In this document: positions 1-8,933 of the stretch, piece after piece
Layout of the letters: each line of letters starts with the position of its first letter
How positions within the stretch are numbered: the first letter of the stretch is position 1
Origin: Kordia antarctica
Lineage (GTDB): Bacteria > Bacteroidota > Bacteroidia > Flavobacteriales > Flavobacteriaceae
DNA: 64,000 bases
Assembly (NCBI RefSeq): GCF_009901525.1
Contig: NZ_CP019288.1
Location: forward strand, 5,113,501 to 5,177,500
Direction of reading: 5' to 3'
Translations under genes and position numbers: made by a program
Notes under the pieces: model-generated
Database searches by the model: none
What the model saw: the letters and a program-made list of their open reading frames with translations, nothing else
What the model was told of the DNA's origin: nothing

Positions 1-140
1 CATGCAGAAACACCAGCTACAAAATCTAAATATTCTTTGTTATTTGTATCATAGATGTAACTTCCTTCCGCATGCGAAACTTCCATTGCGAGCGGATGCG
101 GCGTTGTTTGTGCTTGGTATTTTAAAAAATCTTTTTTCAT
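1..140 (-). CDS. Class-III PLP aminotransferase, N-terminal fragment
   Basis: Only the first 46 codons lie in the window; the gene runs off the left edge. Reading leftward from the ATG at 140, the protein begins MKKDFLKYQAQTTPHPLAME and continues into a stretch ending YLDFVAGVSA. This is the usual start of acetylornithine/GABA-type class-III aminotransferases of flavobacteria, where the D-x-x-AG(V/I) turn precedes the substrate loop. The PLP lysine and the rest of the fold are not visible, so the substrate cannot be assigned. It follows the OstA-like gene on the same strand, a neighbourhood I recall from flavobacteria. Confidence 0.75.
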   Translation of the reverse strand, partial: MKKDFLKYQAQTTPHPLAMEVSHAEGSYIYDTNNKEYLDFVAGVSA

Positions 141-803
141 AGAAATTGTTTGCAAAGATACGAAGTTAATTGGTGGGTTTTTGATTGAAAAATTAAACAT
201 TAAATAACGTGAGTTCGACATAGTTTTACTTAAGTAAAATTTTGAACATATTTTAAAAATAAGTGCTAAGTATTTGATTTTCATTTTTTTTTATTTTCGT
301 TTTCTTTGTTCGCACAAAGAAAAGAAACAAAAGAAAGTGCGCTTTTCCAGAGGTATTTTTAGTTTTTCTTTTAAGGAAAAACTAAAACCGCATGAATTTT
401 TCTAAATTTTCTCCAAGGATTCGAAAATTCTTAACGAAAAATCCCTGCTATACTGCGGAAAAGACAAAAAACACTCTGAATTTTTATATCGAACTCAGGT
501 TAAATATACAAAGTGATAATTTTGTAAGGGAATCTTGAAATTGTGTAAGACGTAATTGCCAATTCTGTTGCATCTTTGTAATGTAATTAAGAAATGAATT
601 AGCAAATAATAAGAATATAAAGTTTTGGTTGGTTATAAAAAGAGGATGATATCTACAAAAGTCATTCTCTTTTTTGTGTTTAAAGGTTTAAGAAATCTAT
701 TCGAAAAAGAATAACGAACATCGATTTTTCATTTGAGAAGTTTCTCAAACTTGTTTCCCAATACCCAACAACCCAAAACCCAAATTCCTAAGACCTAAAA
801 ACC
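141..803. other. Gene-free region with inverted repeats
   Basis: No convincing coding sequence is present in these 663 bases. It contains a perfect 8-bp stem (TTTCTTTG/CAAAGAAA, 301-322) and a perfect 12-bp stem with a 7-base loop (TTTTAGTTTTTC/GAAAAACTAAAA, 357-387). A terminator-like hairpin lies at 637-675. The AT-rich, purine/pyrimidine-skewed sequence around 290-480 looks like a dispersed flavobacterial intergenic element rather than a decayed gene. Confidence 0.5.
637..675 (-). terminator. Probable terminator after the OstA-like gene
   Basis: On the minus strand an A-rich arm reading AAAAAGAGAATGA is followed, after a 13-base loop, by TCATCCTCTTTTT (one mismatch). It lies 130 bases beyond the stop of the OstA-like gene and ends in a T run in that direction. 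Confidence 0.45.
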
Positions 804-2513
804 CTATTCCTTTTTCACCTTCGGTTGCGCAACAAGTTTCTTCTTCTCGTAGACTTTCTCCTTTTTCTTCTCTGGAGGAACAGCTTTTACAGTAGGTTTT
901 AAAGCTTTTTCATCAGAATCTCGTTTTTCTTCCAAAGGATCCATTGCATTGTTCACTCCGCGGATTACTGGTAAGACTAAATTATTATCATCTTCATCAA
1001 AAATATCCTCTTTGGAAAACATACGTTCATCGCCACGCCAAACAAAACCACGTAGTTTTCGGGCATTTTTTGGTAAATCTTTATCAGGATAAATGACGCC
1101 ATCTGGTCGTGTGAAAAAGGTAATATCTTCTATTTGACTCTCGTTTAAAGTCAGATTAATTGCGCTACAAATGGTTTTATTGATTCCAATAAATTCATTT
1201 TCATCATTGTACATATAATAGACAACTTCCGTGTTTTTTACGACATCAACTTCTCGCAGTTTGTTTTCTTCAAACTTTCCATATAAGTTCAATCCTTTAA
1301 CCTGATTGTAACCTTCGCCAAGCGTATCTTTATTCACAATAAAAGCATTGTTGATTACTTTTAAAGAGTCTAATTTTTCAGTTTTCACATTAGAAATCAA
1401 GAAAATTGTGTCGCCTGTCATTTGACTTTCGCCATTCCACAGAATTGGATTGTTCAGCATTTTGGTGATTCCCGATTTATTATCGGCAAACAAAGAATCA
1501 CATTTTCCGCTCATATCTGTTTTGAAAAACTTCACATTTTTATACGCACGAATCACTCTGTTTTCCGCTGGACCAGTGACTAACAATCGATCTCCGTGAA
1601 TGTACATCGAATCTGTTTCTACCAAACTAATCGCAACAGCGCGTTTGGTAATAAAGGCAGAATCTTTCGCTTTGTACACTTCGCCATAATGACCTTTTAG
1701 AATCATTTTATTAATGGTGTCCGTAATTTTTATATTGTTAGTTGCGGAAGCAAATTCGTTGTTTTTTTCAAAATATAAACTATCACCATTTATGATTCTA
1801 TTGTCATAATCAATCCGTGATTTTTTAATAAAATAGCCTTTTTCCGTGACTGTATTGTAAAATCCACGTTCGCAATAAATGGTATATTCATCTCCTTTTA
1901 TAGTTGATGGTCCATACATATACGCATGTTTGGAATCGGTATAATAATCCAATTGCGCAGAGTTTACCGTGTATTCTGGATTCGTAATATTTACTTCTTT
2001 TAAGAACTGATATTTATTTTTTTCCATAAAATAACGTCCTTCAATACTTTTTAAAACGGTTGCGCTATCTTTTACAATGCCACCTGTATTAAAATAGGCT
2101 TCTTGCTTGTTTCTGTCAAAGTATAACGTGTCTGTAGACAACGTCATATCTGTATTTTTCAAACGCACATTTCGTTTGGAAATAGCGCGTTTTGTATCGC
2201 CATCATATTCAATGTATTCGCTAGACATTTCGACAGAATCTCCTTGTTGAATGAATACATTTCCATAGGCTTTTACCCAATTCGTATCTTGAAACAAAAC
2301 CGCTCTGTCACACCATAAATCCATTCCTTCGTGTTCAAATCGGACTTGTCCAGTTTTCGTTTTGGAAAATATTTTTGCGCCAGGATATTTGTCTTCATTC
2401 ACTTTCAAATTACCACCATACACAATTTTAATCACCGTTTTTTTATTTACAGGATTTTGTGTTTGCGAAAACGCAACTTGAGTTAAAAAAAATAAGATGA
2501 ATAGTTTTTTCAT
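804..2513 (-). CDS. OstA-like protein, LptA/LptD N-terminal family
   Basis: A 569-residue secreted protein of the OstA_2 type. OstA/LptA-fold domains form beta-jellyroll bridges that carry lipopolysaccharide to the outer membrane, and this is the likely role. The chosen start, MKKLFILFFLTQVAFSQ, gives a clean signal peptide; an in-frame ATG eight codons upstream (2537) would spoil it. The body has repeated OstA-style units such as GDTKRAISKRNVRL, GPSTIKGDEYTIYCERGFYN and GDSLYFEKNNEFASATNN. The last 35 residues are a Lys/Pro-rich tail with no evident fold. It lacks the large C-terminal barrel of LptD, so it is more LptA-like. It is divergent from the M16 peptidase gene. Confidence 0.85.
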   Translation of the reverse strand: MKKLFILFFLTQVAFSQTQNPVNKKTVIKIVYGGNLKVNEDKYPGAKIFSKTKTGQVRFEHEGMDLWCDRAVLFQDTNWVKAYGNVFIQQGDSVEMSSEYIEYDGDTKRAISKRNVRLKNTDMTLSTDTLYFDRNKQEAYFNTGGIVKDSATVLKSIEGRYFMEKNKYQFLKEVNITNPEYTVNSAQLDYYTDSKHAYMYGPSTIKGDEYTIYCERGFYNTVTEKGYFIKKSRIDYDNRIINGDSLYFEKNNEFASATNNIKITDTINKMILKGHYGEVYKAKDSAFITKRAVAISLVETDSMYIHGDRLLVTGPAENRVIRAYKNVKFFKTDMSGKCDSLFADNKSGITKMLNNPILWNGESQMTGDTIFLISNVKTEKLDSLKVINNAFIVNKDTLGEGYNQVKGLNLYGKFEENKLREVDVVKNTEVVYYMYNDENEFIGINKTICSAINLTLNESQIEDITFFTRPDGVIYPDKDLPKNARKLRGFVWRGDERMFSKEDIFDEDDNNLVLPVIRGVNNAMDPLEEKRDSDEKALKPTVKAVPPEKKKEKVYEKKKLVAQPKVKKE

Positions 2514-2820
2514 AAAAGCATTCGCTAGAAATAACAATTGTGGTAAGTTCGATAGTTTTGTGCGTACACAGCTGCTAAATTATCGATCAAAAATAATCTT
2601 TTTTGCATGCAAAGTTTATAATTTATGATTTTTTAACTTGGAAACCTCTTTTTTGAGACACTACTCAAACTTGAATCAGTTTGCTTTTATCTAAAAAGAA
2701 AGCGAAAAGATTCACGACGAATCAATTATTAATTTAATGTTAAAGTCTCTTTTTTCTTTTGAAACGCTTCATTTTGTAGTATTTTTATTCCAAATATACT
2801 AAAAACCAAATTATTTTATT
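2514..2820. promoter_or_regulatory. Divergent intergenic region, OstA-like / M16 peptidase
   Basis: 307 bases between two divergent starts. It must hold promoters for both genes, but I see no clear TTTG/TAnnTTTG pair. A short inverted repeat (TTTGAG/CTCAAA) lies at about 2651-2670. Confidence 0.4.
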
Positions 2821-5673
2821 ATGAAAAAATACATATACCTCTTAGGGTTAGTAGTCATTATGAGTTTAGGAAGCTCCGAAAAAGCAACTGCTCAATCCAA
2901 GAAAAGTGATCAAAAAGAGATTCTAGGAACAAATGAAGATTCAGCAAAAATACCCGTTGATCCTAATGTGAAAATGGGGAAGTTATCTAATGGACTCACA
3001 TACTATATTAGAAACAACGGAAAACCAGAAAATAAAGTAGAATTGCGTTTGGTTGTAAATGCAGGTTCTATTTTAGAAGATGAAGACCAACTCGGATTGG
3101 CGCATTTTATGGAGCATATGAATTTTAACGGAACGAAAAACTTCAAAAAAAATGAGCTTGTAGATTATTTACAAAGTATCGGAGTAAAATTTGGAGCGCA
3201 TTTGAATGCGTATACTTCGTTTGATGAAACCGTTTATATTTTACCAATTCCAAGTGATGATCCAGAAAAACTTGAAAAAGGATTTCAAATTATTGAAGAT
3301 TGGGCGCACAATGCATTGTTAACAGATGAAGAAATTGATAACGAAAGAGGTGTTGTACTCGAAGAATATCGTTTGGGAAAAGGAGCAAGCGAACGCATGT
3401 TACAAAGATATTTGCCTAAAATTATGTACGGTTCTAAATACGCAAAGCGTTTGCCAATTGGAACGAAAGAAGTTTTAGAAAATTTTGAATATGAAAGTTT
3501 AAGAAGATATTACAAAGATTGGTACAGACCAGATTTAATGGCTGTTATTGCAGTTGGAGATGTAGATGTTGCCATATTGGAGGAAAAAATAAAATCACAT
3601 TTTGGAAAAATTCCTGCAGCAACAAACCCAAAACCTAGAAATACTTTTGATGTAGAAAATCATGAGGAAACATTAATAGCAATTGAAACTGACAAAGAAG
3701 CTTCATTTGCACAAGTACAAGTTCTATTTAAAGATTTAGGGAAACCTAAAAAAGATGCGACTGTAAAAGAATATAGAACTTCTGTGATTAAAGGATTATT
3801 CACTCAGATGATAAACAACAGATTAGATGAACTAAAAGAATCTGAAAATCCGCCATTTGTATACGGATATAGTTTTCATGGAGGAACTTGGGCAAGAACG
3901 AAAGAAGCATATCAATCTTTTGCAATGACAGCTCCAGACAAACAATTAGAAGCGTTAGCAGTATTACTAGAAGAAAATGAAAGAGCAAAGAAATTTGGTT
4001 TTGGAAGTGGCGAATTTGAAAGAGCAAAAAAGAATATTACTGCACGACTAGAAAAAGCATTTAAGGATAAAGACAAAACAGAATCCAATAGAATTGTAGG
4101 CGAATATGTTAGAAACTTCTTGGAAGGTGAAGCGATGCCAGGTATTGAATGGGAATATAATTTCTACAAAAGCGTATTGCCAACAATTCAGTTAAGTGAA
4201 ATAAACAATGTAATTACCAACTATTTACGAGATACAAATAGAGTAATCGTGCTTACAGGTCCTGAAAAAGAAGGAATGACTAAAGTAACCGAAGCACAAG
4301 TAAAACAAACGCTGGAAGACGTAAAAAACAAAAAAATAACACCTTATGAAGACAAAGCTGTAGCGACTTCTTTACTAACGAATTTGCCGCCTAAAGGAAG
4401 TGTTACTAACATTTCTAAAAATGAAAAACTAGACGTAACTACCATAAAATTAACAAACGGCGCAACAATAACCTACAAGAAAACAGACTTTAAAAACGAT
4501 GAAATTCTTTTTGAAGCCTTTAGTTATGGAGGAAGTTCTTTATATAGTGATGAAGAATATAAAACAATTGGGTTTGCAGGTGGCGGACTTGCGGAAGCTG
4601 GCGTAAACGGATTCTCTAAAGTTGATCTTGGAAAAATGATGTCAGGAAAAATAGTTCGAGTGCGTCCTTATATTGGAACCTACAGTGAAGGTTTAAGCGG
4701 AGCAACAACACCAAAAGACTTGGAAGAATTGTTTCAAATGACGCACTTATACTTTACCAAATTAAACAAAGATGAAAAGGCGTATATGTCTTATGTAAAC
4801 AAGCAAAAAGGGTTCTTAACAAATATGTTGGCAAATCCACAATTCTACTTTCAAAACGAAATGGGGAAATTTACCAACGGAAAAAATCCTCGATACTTAG
4901 GATTTCCAACAGGAGAAAGTATGGACGCAAGTGATTATTCGTTGGCGTATGAAAAATATCAAGAACGATTTGCTGACATTAGCGATTTCAACTTTTACTT
5001 TGTCGGAAACGTAGACGAAAAAGTGCTTGTAGATTATGCAGAAAAATATTTAGGTTCATTAGAAGGAAAAAATTCAAACGAAAAATACAACGTAAGTTCA
5101 TTTAGACCTTTAACAGGATCTCATTCAAAAATTGTAGAAAAAGGACAAGATCCAAAAAGCGCGGTTCGTATTATGTTTCAAGGTGAAGCAGAATATAATA
5201 GAGAAGAAGCAAAGGCGATGAAAGCGCTTGGAGAAATATTGAGCATCAAACTTATTGAAAAACTCCGAGAAGAAGAAGGTGGCGTTTATGGTGCTGGAGC
5301 TAGAGGAAGTATTCGAAGTTTTCCATACGGATGGTATAACTTTAGTATTTCTTTTCCTTGTGGACCCGAAAATGTAGATAAATTAAAAACTGCAGCTTTG
5401 GCTGAATTGCAAAAAATAATTGACAATGGACCGAGTGAAAAAGATGTATCAAAAATAAAAGAAGCACAGCTTTTAGAATACAAAGAAAGTATCAAAAAGA
5501 ACAGATTCTGGTTAGGATATCTAAAAAATTCAGATTACATGAATCGCGATGTAAATCGTGTTCTAGATGATGAAAAAGTAGTAAATGAATTGACAGCTTC
5601 AGACATTCAAAATGTTGCTAAAAAATACTTGACAAAAGGGTATATTTTGGGAATCCATAATCCTGAAAAATAG
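2821..5673 (+). CDS. M16 family zinc peptidase, two-module, secreted
   Basis: A 950-residue insulinase/pitrilysin-type metallopeptidase. It starts with a signal peptide (residues 1-25, ending KATAQ). The inverted zinc motif HFMEH gives H95 and H99 as ligands and E98 as the general base; the distal ligand is Glu in NERGVVLEEYR (about residue 175). A second, catalytically inert M16 half occupies roughly residues 540-950, with the R/Y substrate-grip region near GGVYGAGARGS. The length matches the two-domain pitrilysin class. It probably degrades peptides in the periplasm. It is a single-gene unit followed by a strong terminator. Confidence 0.92.
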   Translation: MKKYIYLLGLVVIMSLGSSEKATAQSKKSDQKEILGTNEDSAKIPVDPNVKMGKLSNGLTYYIRNNGKPENKVELRLVVNAGSILEDEDQLGLAHFMEHMNFNGTKNFKKNELVDYLQSIGVKFGAHLNAYTSFDETVYILPIPSDDPEKLEKGFQIIEDWAHNALLTDEEIDNERGVVLEEYRLGKGASERMLQRYLPKIMYGSKYAKRLPIGTKEVLENFEYESLRRYYKDWYRPDLMAVIAVGDVDVAILEEKIKSHFGKIPAATNPKPRNTFDVENHEETLIAIETDKEASFAQVQVLFKDLGKPKKDATVKEYRTSVIKGLFTQMINNRLDELKESENPPFVYGYSFHGGTWARTKEAYQSFAMTAPDKQLEALAVLLEENERAKKFGFGSGEFERAKKNITARLEKAFKDKDKTESNRIVGEYVRNFLEGEAMPGIEWEYNFYKSVLPTIQLSEINNVITNYLRDTNRVIVLTGPEKEGMTKVTEAQVKQTLEDVKNKKITPYEDKAVATSLLTNLPPKGSVTNISKNEKLDVTTIKLTNGATITYKKTDFKNDEILFEAFSYGGSSLYSDEEYKTIGFAGGGLAEAGVNGFSKVDLGKMMSGKIVRVRPYIGTYSEGLSGATTPKDLEELFQMTHLYFTKLNKDEKAYMSYVNKQKGFLTNMLANPQFYFQNEMGKFTNGKNPRYLGFPTGESMDASDYSLAYEKYQERFADISDFNFYFVGNVDEKVLVDYAEKYLGSLEGKNSNEKYNVSSFRPLTGSHSKIVEKGQDPKSAVRIMFQGEAEYNREEAKAMKALGEILSIKLIEKLREEEGGVYGAGARGSIRSFPYGWYNFSISFPCGPENVDKLKTAALAELQKIIDNGPSEKDVSKIKEAQLLEYKESIKKNRFWLGYLKNSDYMNRDVNRVLDDEKVVNELTASDIQNVAKKYLTKGYILGIHNPEK

Positions 5674-5690
5674 AATCATAGCACGTATTA

Positions 5691-5722
5691 AAACCGCTTA
5701 GACTTTTCTAAGCGGTTTTTTT
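5691..5722 (+). terminator. Rho-independent terminator after the M16 gene
   Basis: A perfect 12-bp stem AAACCGCTTAGA/TCTAAGCGGTTT with a CTTT loop, followed by TTTT, 18 bases after the M16 stop codon. Confidence 0.9.
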
Positions 5723-5823
5723 GTTTCTAGTTTTAACGAAAGATTATCATAGTTGTTGATAATTTTCATTTCATTAACTCAATAATAATTGTATTTTTAT
5801 CGCTTAAAATCCTCAAACCAAAC

Positions 5824-6588
5824 ATGGGCAAAATAATTGCTATCGCAAATCAAAAAGGTGGCGTTGGAAAAACGACAACATCTATAAACTTAGCCGCATC
5901 CTTAGGCGTACTTGAAAAGAAGGTATTACTAATTGATGCAGATCCACAAGCAAACGCAACTTCTGGGTTGGGAATTGATGTGGAAAACGTTGAAAAAGGC
6001 ACGTATCAAGTATTAGAACATACGGCAAGCGCGGCTGAAGTAGTAATAAAAACGAGCTCACCAAACTTAAGTGTTATTCCTTCACATATTGATTTGGTTG
6101 CTATTGAAATAGAATTAGTTGATAAAGATCAGCGTGAATATATGTTGAAAAAAGCCTTGGCTCCAATCAAAGATCAATACGATTATATATTGATTGATTG
6201 CGCGCCATCGTTAGGATTATTAACCTTAAATGCATTAACAGCCGCAGATTCGGTAATGATCCCGATTCAATGTGAATATTTTGCATTAGAAGGTTTAGGA
6301 AAATTATTAAACACGATTAAAAGTGTTCAAAAAATACACAATCCCGATTTAGACATTGAAGGATTGTTATTAACAATGTACGATTCTCGTTTGCGTTTAT
6401 CAAACCAAGTCGTAGAAGAAGTACAAAAACATTTCAACGAGATGGTTTTTACAACCATTATTCAACGAAATGTACGATTGAGCGAAGCACCAAGTTATGG
6501 AGAAAGTATCATTAATTATGATGCAGCAAGTAAAGGCGCGGCAAATTATTTAAGTTTAGCACACGAAGTGATTAAGAAAAATAAATAG
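5824..6588 (+). CDS. parA: ParA/Soj chromosome-partitioning ATPase
   Basis: A 254-residue deviant-Walker ATPase. KGGVGKTTT at residues 11-19 carries the signature lysine K11 and the P-loop lysine K16. LLIDADPQANAT follows at about 37-48, and the Walker B segment reads YILIDCAPSLGLLT. The length and lack of an N-terminal HTH fit the chromosomal Soj type. ParA-ATP binds DNA nonspecifically and moves ParB-parS complexes at the origin. parB follows after 14 bases, so the two are co-transcribed. I saw no parS-like 16-mer in this window. Confidence 0.96.
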   Translation: MGKIIAIANQKGGVGKTTTSINLAASLGVLEKKVLLIDADPQANATSGLGIDVENVEKGTYQVLEHTASAAEVVIKTSSPNLSVIPSHIDLVAIEIELVDKDQREYMLKKALAPIKDQYDYILIDCAPSLGLLTLNALTAADSVMIPIQCEYFALEGLGKLLNTIKSVQKIHNPDLDIEGLLLTMYDSRLRLSNQVVEEVQKHFNEMVFTTIIQRNVRLSEAPSYGESIINYDAASKGAANYLSLAHEVIKKNK

Positions 6589-6602
6589 AGGCAAAAAGAT
6601 TT

Positions 6603-7508
6603 ATGGCGAAGGCAACAAAAAAACAAGCATTAGGAAGAGGATTATCAGCCTTATTGAAAGATCCTGAAAACGATATTAAATCAGTTTCAGACAAGAATGC
6701 AGATAAAGTAGTAGGAAATATTGTAGAACTCGCAATTGATACGATTGAAGTAAATCCGTTTCAACCACGAACAAATTTTAATGAAGAAACACTTCGCGAA
6801 TTAGCTTCTTCTATCAAAGAACTAGGTGTGATTCAGCCGATTACAGTGCGTAAATTAGGTTTTGAAAGTTATCAATTAGTTTCTGGAGAACGTCGTTTTA
6901 GAGCTTCTAAATTAATTGGACTCGAAACAATTCCTGCGTATGTGCGTATTGCAAACGATCAAGAATCGTTGGAAATGGCATTGGTAGAAAACATTCAGCG
7001 TTCCGATTTAGATCCAATCGAAATTGCATTATCCTACCAACGATTAATTGACGAAATTAGCTTAACGCAAGAACAAATGAGTCAGCGTGTTGGAAAAAAA
7101 CGTTCAACAATTGCAAACTACTTGCGTTTATTAAAACTAGATCCAATCATTCAAACAGGAATGCGCGACGGTTTCTTAAGTATGGGACACGGACGTACGT
7201 TGGTAAATATTGAAAACACCAACGATCAATTGGAAATTTATGAAATGATTCTGACCAAATCCTTATCTGTTCGTGAAACCGAAGAATTGGTAAAGAATTA
7301 CAAGAAAGATAAAACTATAGAAGCTCCAAAAACTGAAACAGCGGAAAATCCGAAGTATATCAAAAAAGGAATTCGTGATTTTTCTGAATACTTTGGACAT
7401 AAAGTAGATGTGAAAGTTAGCAAAAATGGAAAAGGGAAAATTAGCATTCCTTTTCATTCGGAAGAAGATTTTGCTCGAATTAAAAAATTACTAAAAAGTG
7501 GGAAATAG
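6603..7508 (+). CDS. parB: ParB/Spo0J partition protein, CTPase
   Basis: A 301-residue ParB. After a basic N-terminus with the ParA-stimulating segment (KKQALGRGLSALL, residues 7-19) comes the CTP-binding fold: NPFQPR at 51-56, GVIQPI at 75-80 and GERRFR at 95-100. ENIQRSDLDPIE and a helix-turn-helix (about 145-175, LTQEQMSQRVGKKRSTIANYL) follow for parS binding. A Lys-rich linker and C-terminal dimerisation segment complete it. Its last codons overlap the next gene by 11 bases. Confidence 0.96.
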   Translation: MAKATKKQALGRGLSALLKDPENDIKSVSDKNADKVVGNIVELAIDTIEVNPFQPRTNFNEETLRELASSIKELGVIQPITVRKLGFESYQLVSGERRFRASKLIGLETIPAYVRIANDQESLEMALVENIQRSDLDPIEIALSYQRLIDEISLTQEQMSQRVGKKRSTIANYLRLLKLDPIIQTGMRDGFLSMGHGRTLVNIENTNDQLEIYEMILTKSLSVRETEELVKNYKKDKTIEAPKTETAENPKYIKKGIRDFSEYFGHKVDVKVSKNGKGKISIPFHSEEDFARIKKLLKSGK

Positions 7509-8106
7509 AATCATTTTAGCGTTATGCTTCTTGTGTTTTGCATGCCAATTATCGTGGTCGCAAGATGATACAGAAAAGAAAGATACGGAAGAAACAACGA
7601 AAGAGGAATCTGTCTTAAAGGTAGAAAATGCTACAGTTGTAGATGAAAAGAAAGTAATTGATCCGTTGTCGCCATCAAAAGCGGCTTTTTATTCAGCTAT
7701 TTTGCCAGGATTGGGACAAGCGTACAACAAAAAGTACTGGAAAATTCCAATTGTGTACGCCGCGTTAGGAACGGGAATTTATTTTTATATAGACAATAAT
7801 AAAAAATACAATCAATATAGAAGTGCATATAAACGACGTTTGGCAGGTTTTACCGATGATGAATTTCAAGGAATTGTTGCCGATAATGACGCATTAATTG
7901 ATGCACAAGAGTTCTATCAAAAAAATCGTGATTTATCGTTGCTTTTAACGGTTGTTGCCTATGTGTTAAATATTGTTGACGCCAATGTTGACGCGCATTT
8001 ATTGCAATTCAACGTAAGTGACGATCTTTCAGTACATCCATATCTTGATCAGAATGAAATTGATTTCAATCGAAACTTAGGAGTCACGCTCAATTTTAAA
8101 TTTTAG
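7498..8106 (+). CDS. DUF5683 membrane protein
   Basis: A 202-residue protein with a signal peptide (cleavage probably near CQLSWSQ), an acidic linker and a conserved hydrophobic block LSPSKAAFYSAILPGLGQAY followed by a membrane segment (IVYAALGTGIYFYI). This is the DUF5683 family, common directly after parB in flavobacteria; its function is unknown. The only plausible start is the GTG at 7498 inside the end of parB, implying translational coupling. The C-terminus ends in an aromatic residue (NFKF), as beta-barrel or periplasmic proteins of this group often do. Confidence 0.85.
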   Translation: MGNRIILALCFLCFACQLSWSQDDTEKKDTEETTKEESVLKVENATVVDEKKVIDPLSPSKAAFYSAILPGLGQAYNKKYWKIPIVYAALGTGIYFYIDNNKKYNQYRSAYKRRLAGFTDDEFQGIVADNDALIDAQEFYQKNRDLSLLLTVVAYVLNIVDANVDAHLLQFNVSDDLSVHPYLDQNEIDFNRNLGVTLNFKF

Positions 8107-8137
8107 CTTCTTTATACTGCATAAAAAACAACAACGT

Positions 8138-8839
8138 ATGAATATTGCATTGCTCGGTTATGGTAGAATGGGGAAAGAAATTGAAAAAGTAGCTATACAA
8201 AGAGGACACACAATTGTTCATAAAATAGAAGGTGATATTTCTTCGTATAATTTCACTACTGTAGATGTGGCAATCGATTTCAGCATTCCGTCTGCTGCTT
8301 TTCAGAATATTTCGCATTGCATCAAACACCAAATTCCTGTAATTTCAGGAACGACAGGTTGGCTGGAAAAATACGATGAAGTTGTTAACATGTGTGAAGC
8401 TGAAAAAGGAGCTTTCATTTATGCTTCAAACTTTAGTTTAGGTGTAAATATTTTCTTTGAGATGAATAACTATTTGGCAAAAATGATGTCTCAATTAGAA
8501 GATTATAAGGTTTCTATCGAAGAAATTCATCATACCAAAAAACTAGATGCTCCAAGCGGAACTGCTATTACTTTGGCAGAAGGAGTTATTCAACAAACAA
8601 ATTACAACGCTTGGAAACTTGATGAAGCAGCAAACGCTACAGAAATTCCAATTGTTGTCAAACGAATTCCAGAAGTTCCTGGAACACATGAAATTACATA
8701 TACATCTTCCGTTGATAGCATTTCTATAAAACATGAAGCGCATAATCGTCAAGGCTTTGCTTTAGGCGCAGTTGTCGCTGCCGAGTGGATTCAAAATAGA
8801 GTAGGCGTGTTCACTATGAAAAACGTGTTAAACATATAA
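8138..8839 (+). CDS. dapB: 4-hydroxy-tetrahydrodipicolinate reductase
   Basis: A 233-residue DapB, the second committed step of lysine/meso-diaminopimelate synthesis. The N-terminal nucleotide-binding glycine motif is LGYGRMGKE (residues 5-13); SGTTGW follows in the mid-region. The catalytic segment EEIHHTKKLDAPSGTA holds the proton-donor His and the substrate Lys. It is slightly short for the family, as usual in Bacteroidota. It sits 31 bases after the DUF5683 gene, in the same forward run. Confidence 0.95.
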   Translation: MNIALLGYGRMGKEIEKVAIQRGHTIVHKIEGDISSYNFTTVDVAIDFSIPSAAFQNISHCIKHQIPVISGTTGWLEKYDEVVNMCEAEKGAFIYASNFSLGVNIFFEMNNYLAKMMSQLEDYKVSIEEIHHTKKLDAPSGTAITLAEGVIQQTNYNAWKLDEAANATEIPIVVKRIPEVPGTHEITYTSSVDSISIKHEAHNRQGFALGAVVAAEWIQNRVGVFTMKNVLNI

Positions 8840-8869
8840 TAAATACAAAGGATATACTATTTCAACCTA

Positions 8870-8877
8870 TATATTTG
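8870..8877 (+). promoter_or_regulatory. Candidate -7 box (TATATTTG) of lepB
   Basis: Matches the Bacteroidota TAnnTTTG element exactly, 57 bases upstream of the lepB ATG. No clear upstream TTTG is present at the expected spacing. Confidence 0.45.
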
Positions 8878-8933
8878 CAAATAATCAAGAACATTCAGTA
8901 TATATGCACTACTGAAACAAAAAATAACAACCA

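Noticed and set aside
5824-7508. A parS site near parAB
   Set aside because: I looked for a TGTTTCACGTGAAACA-like 16-mer and found none; it is probably outside this window.
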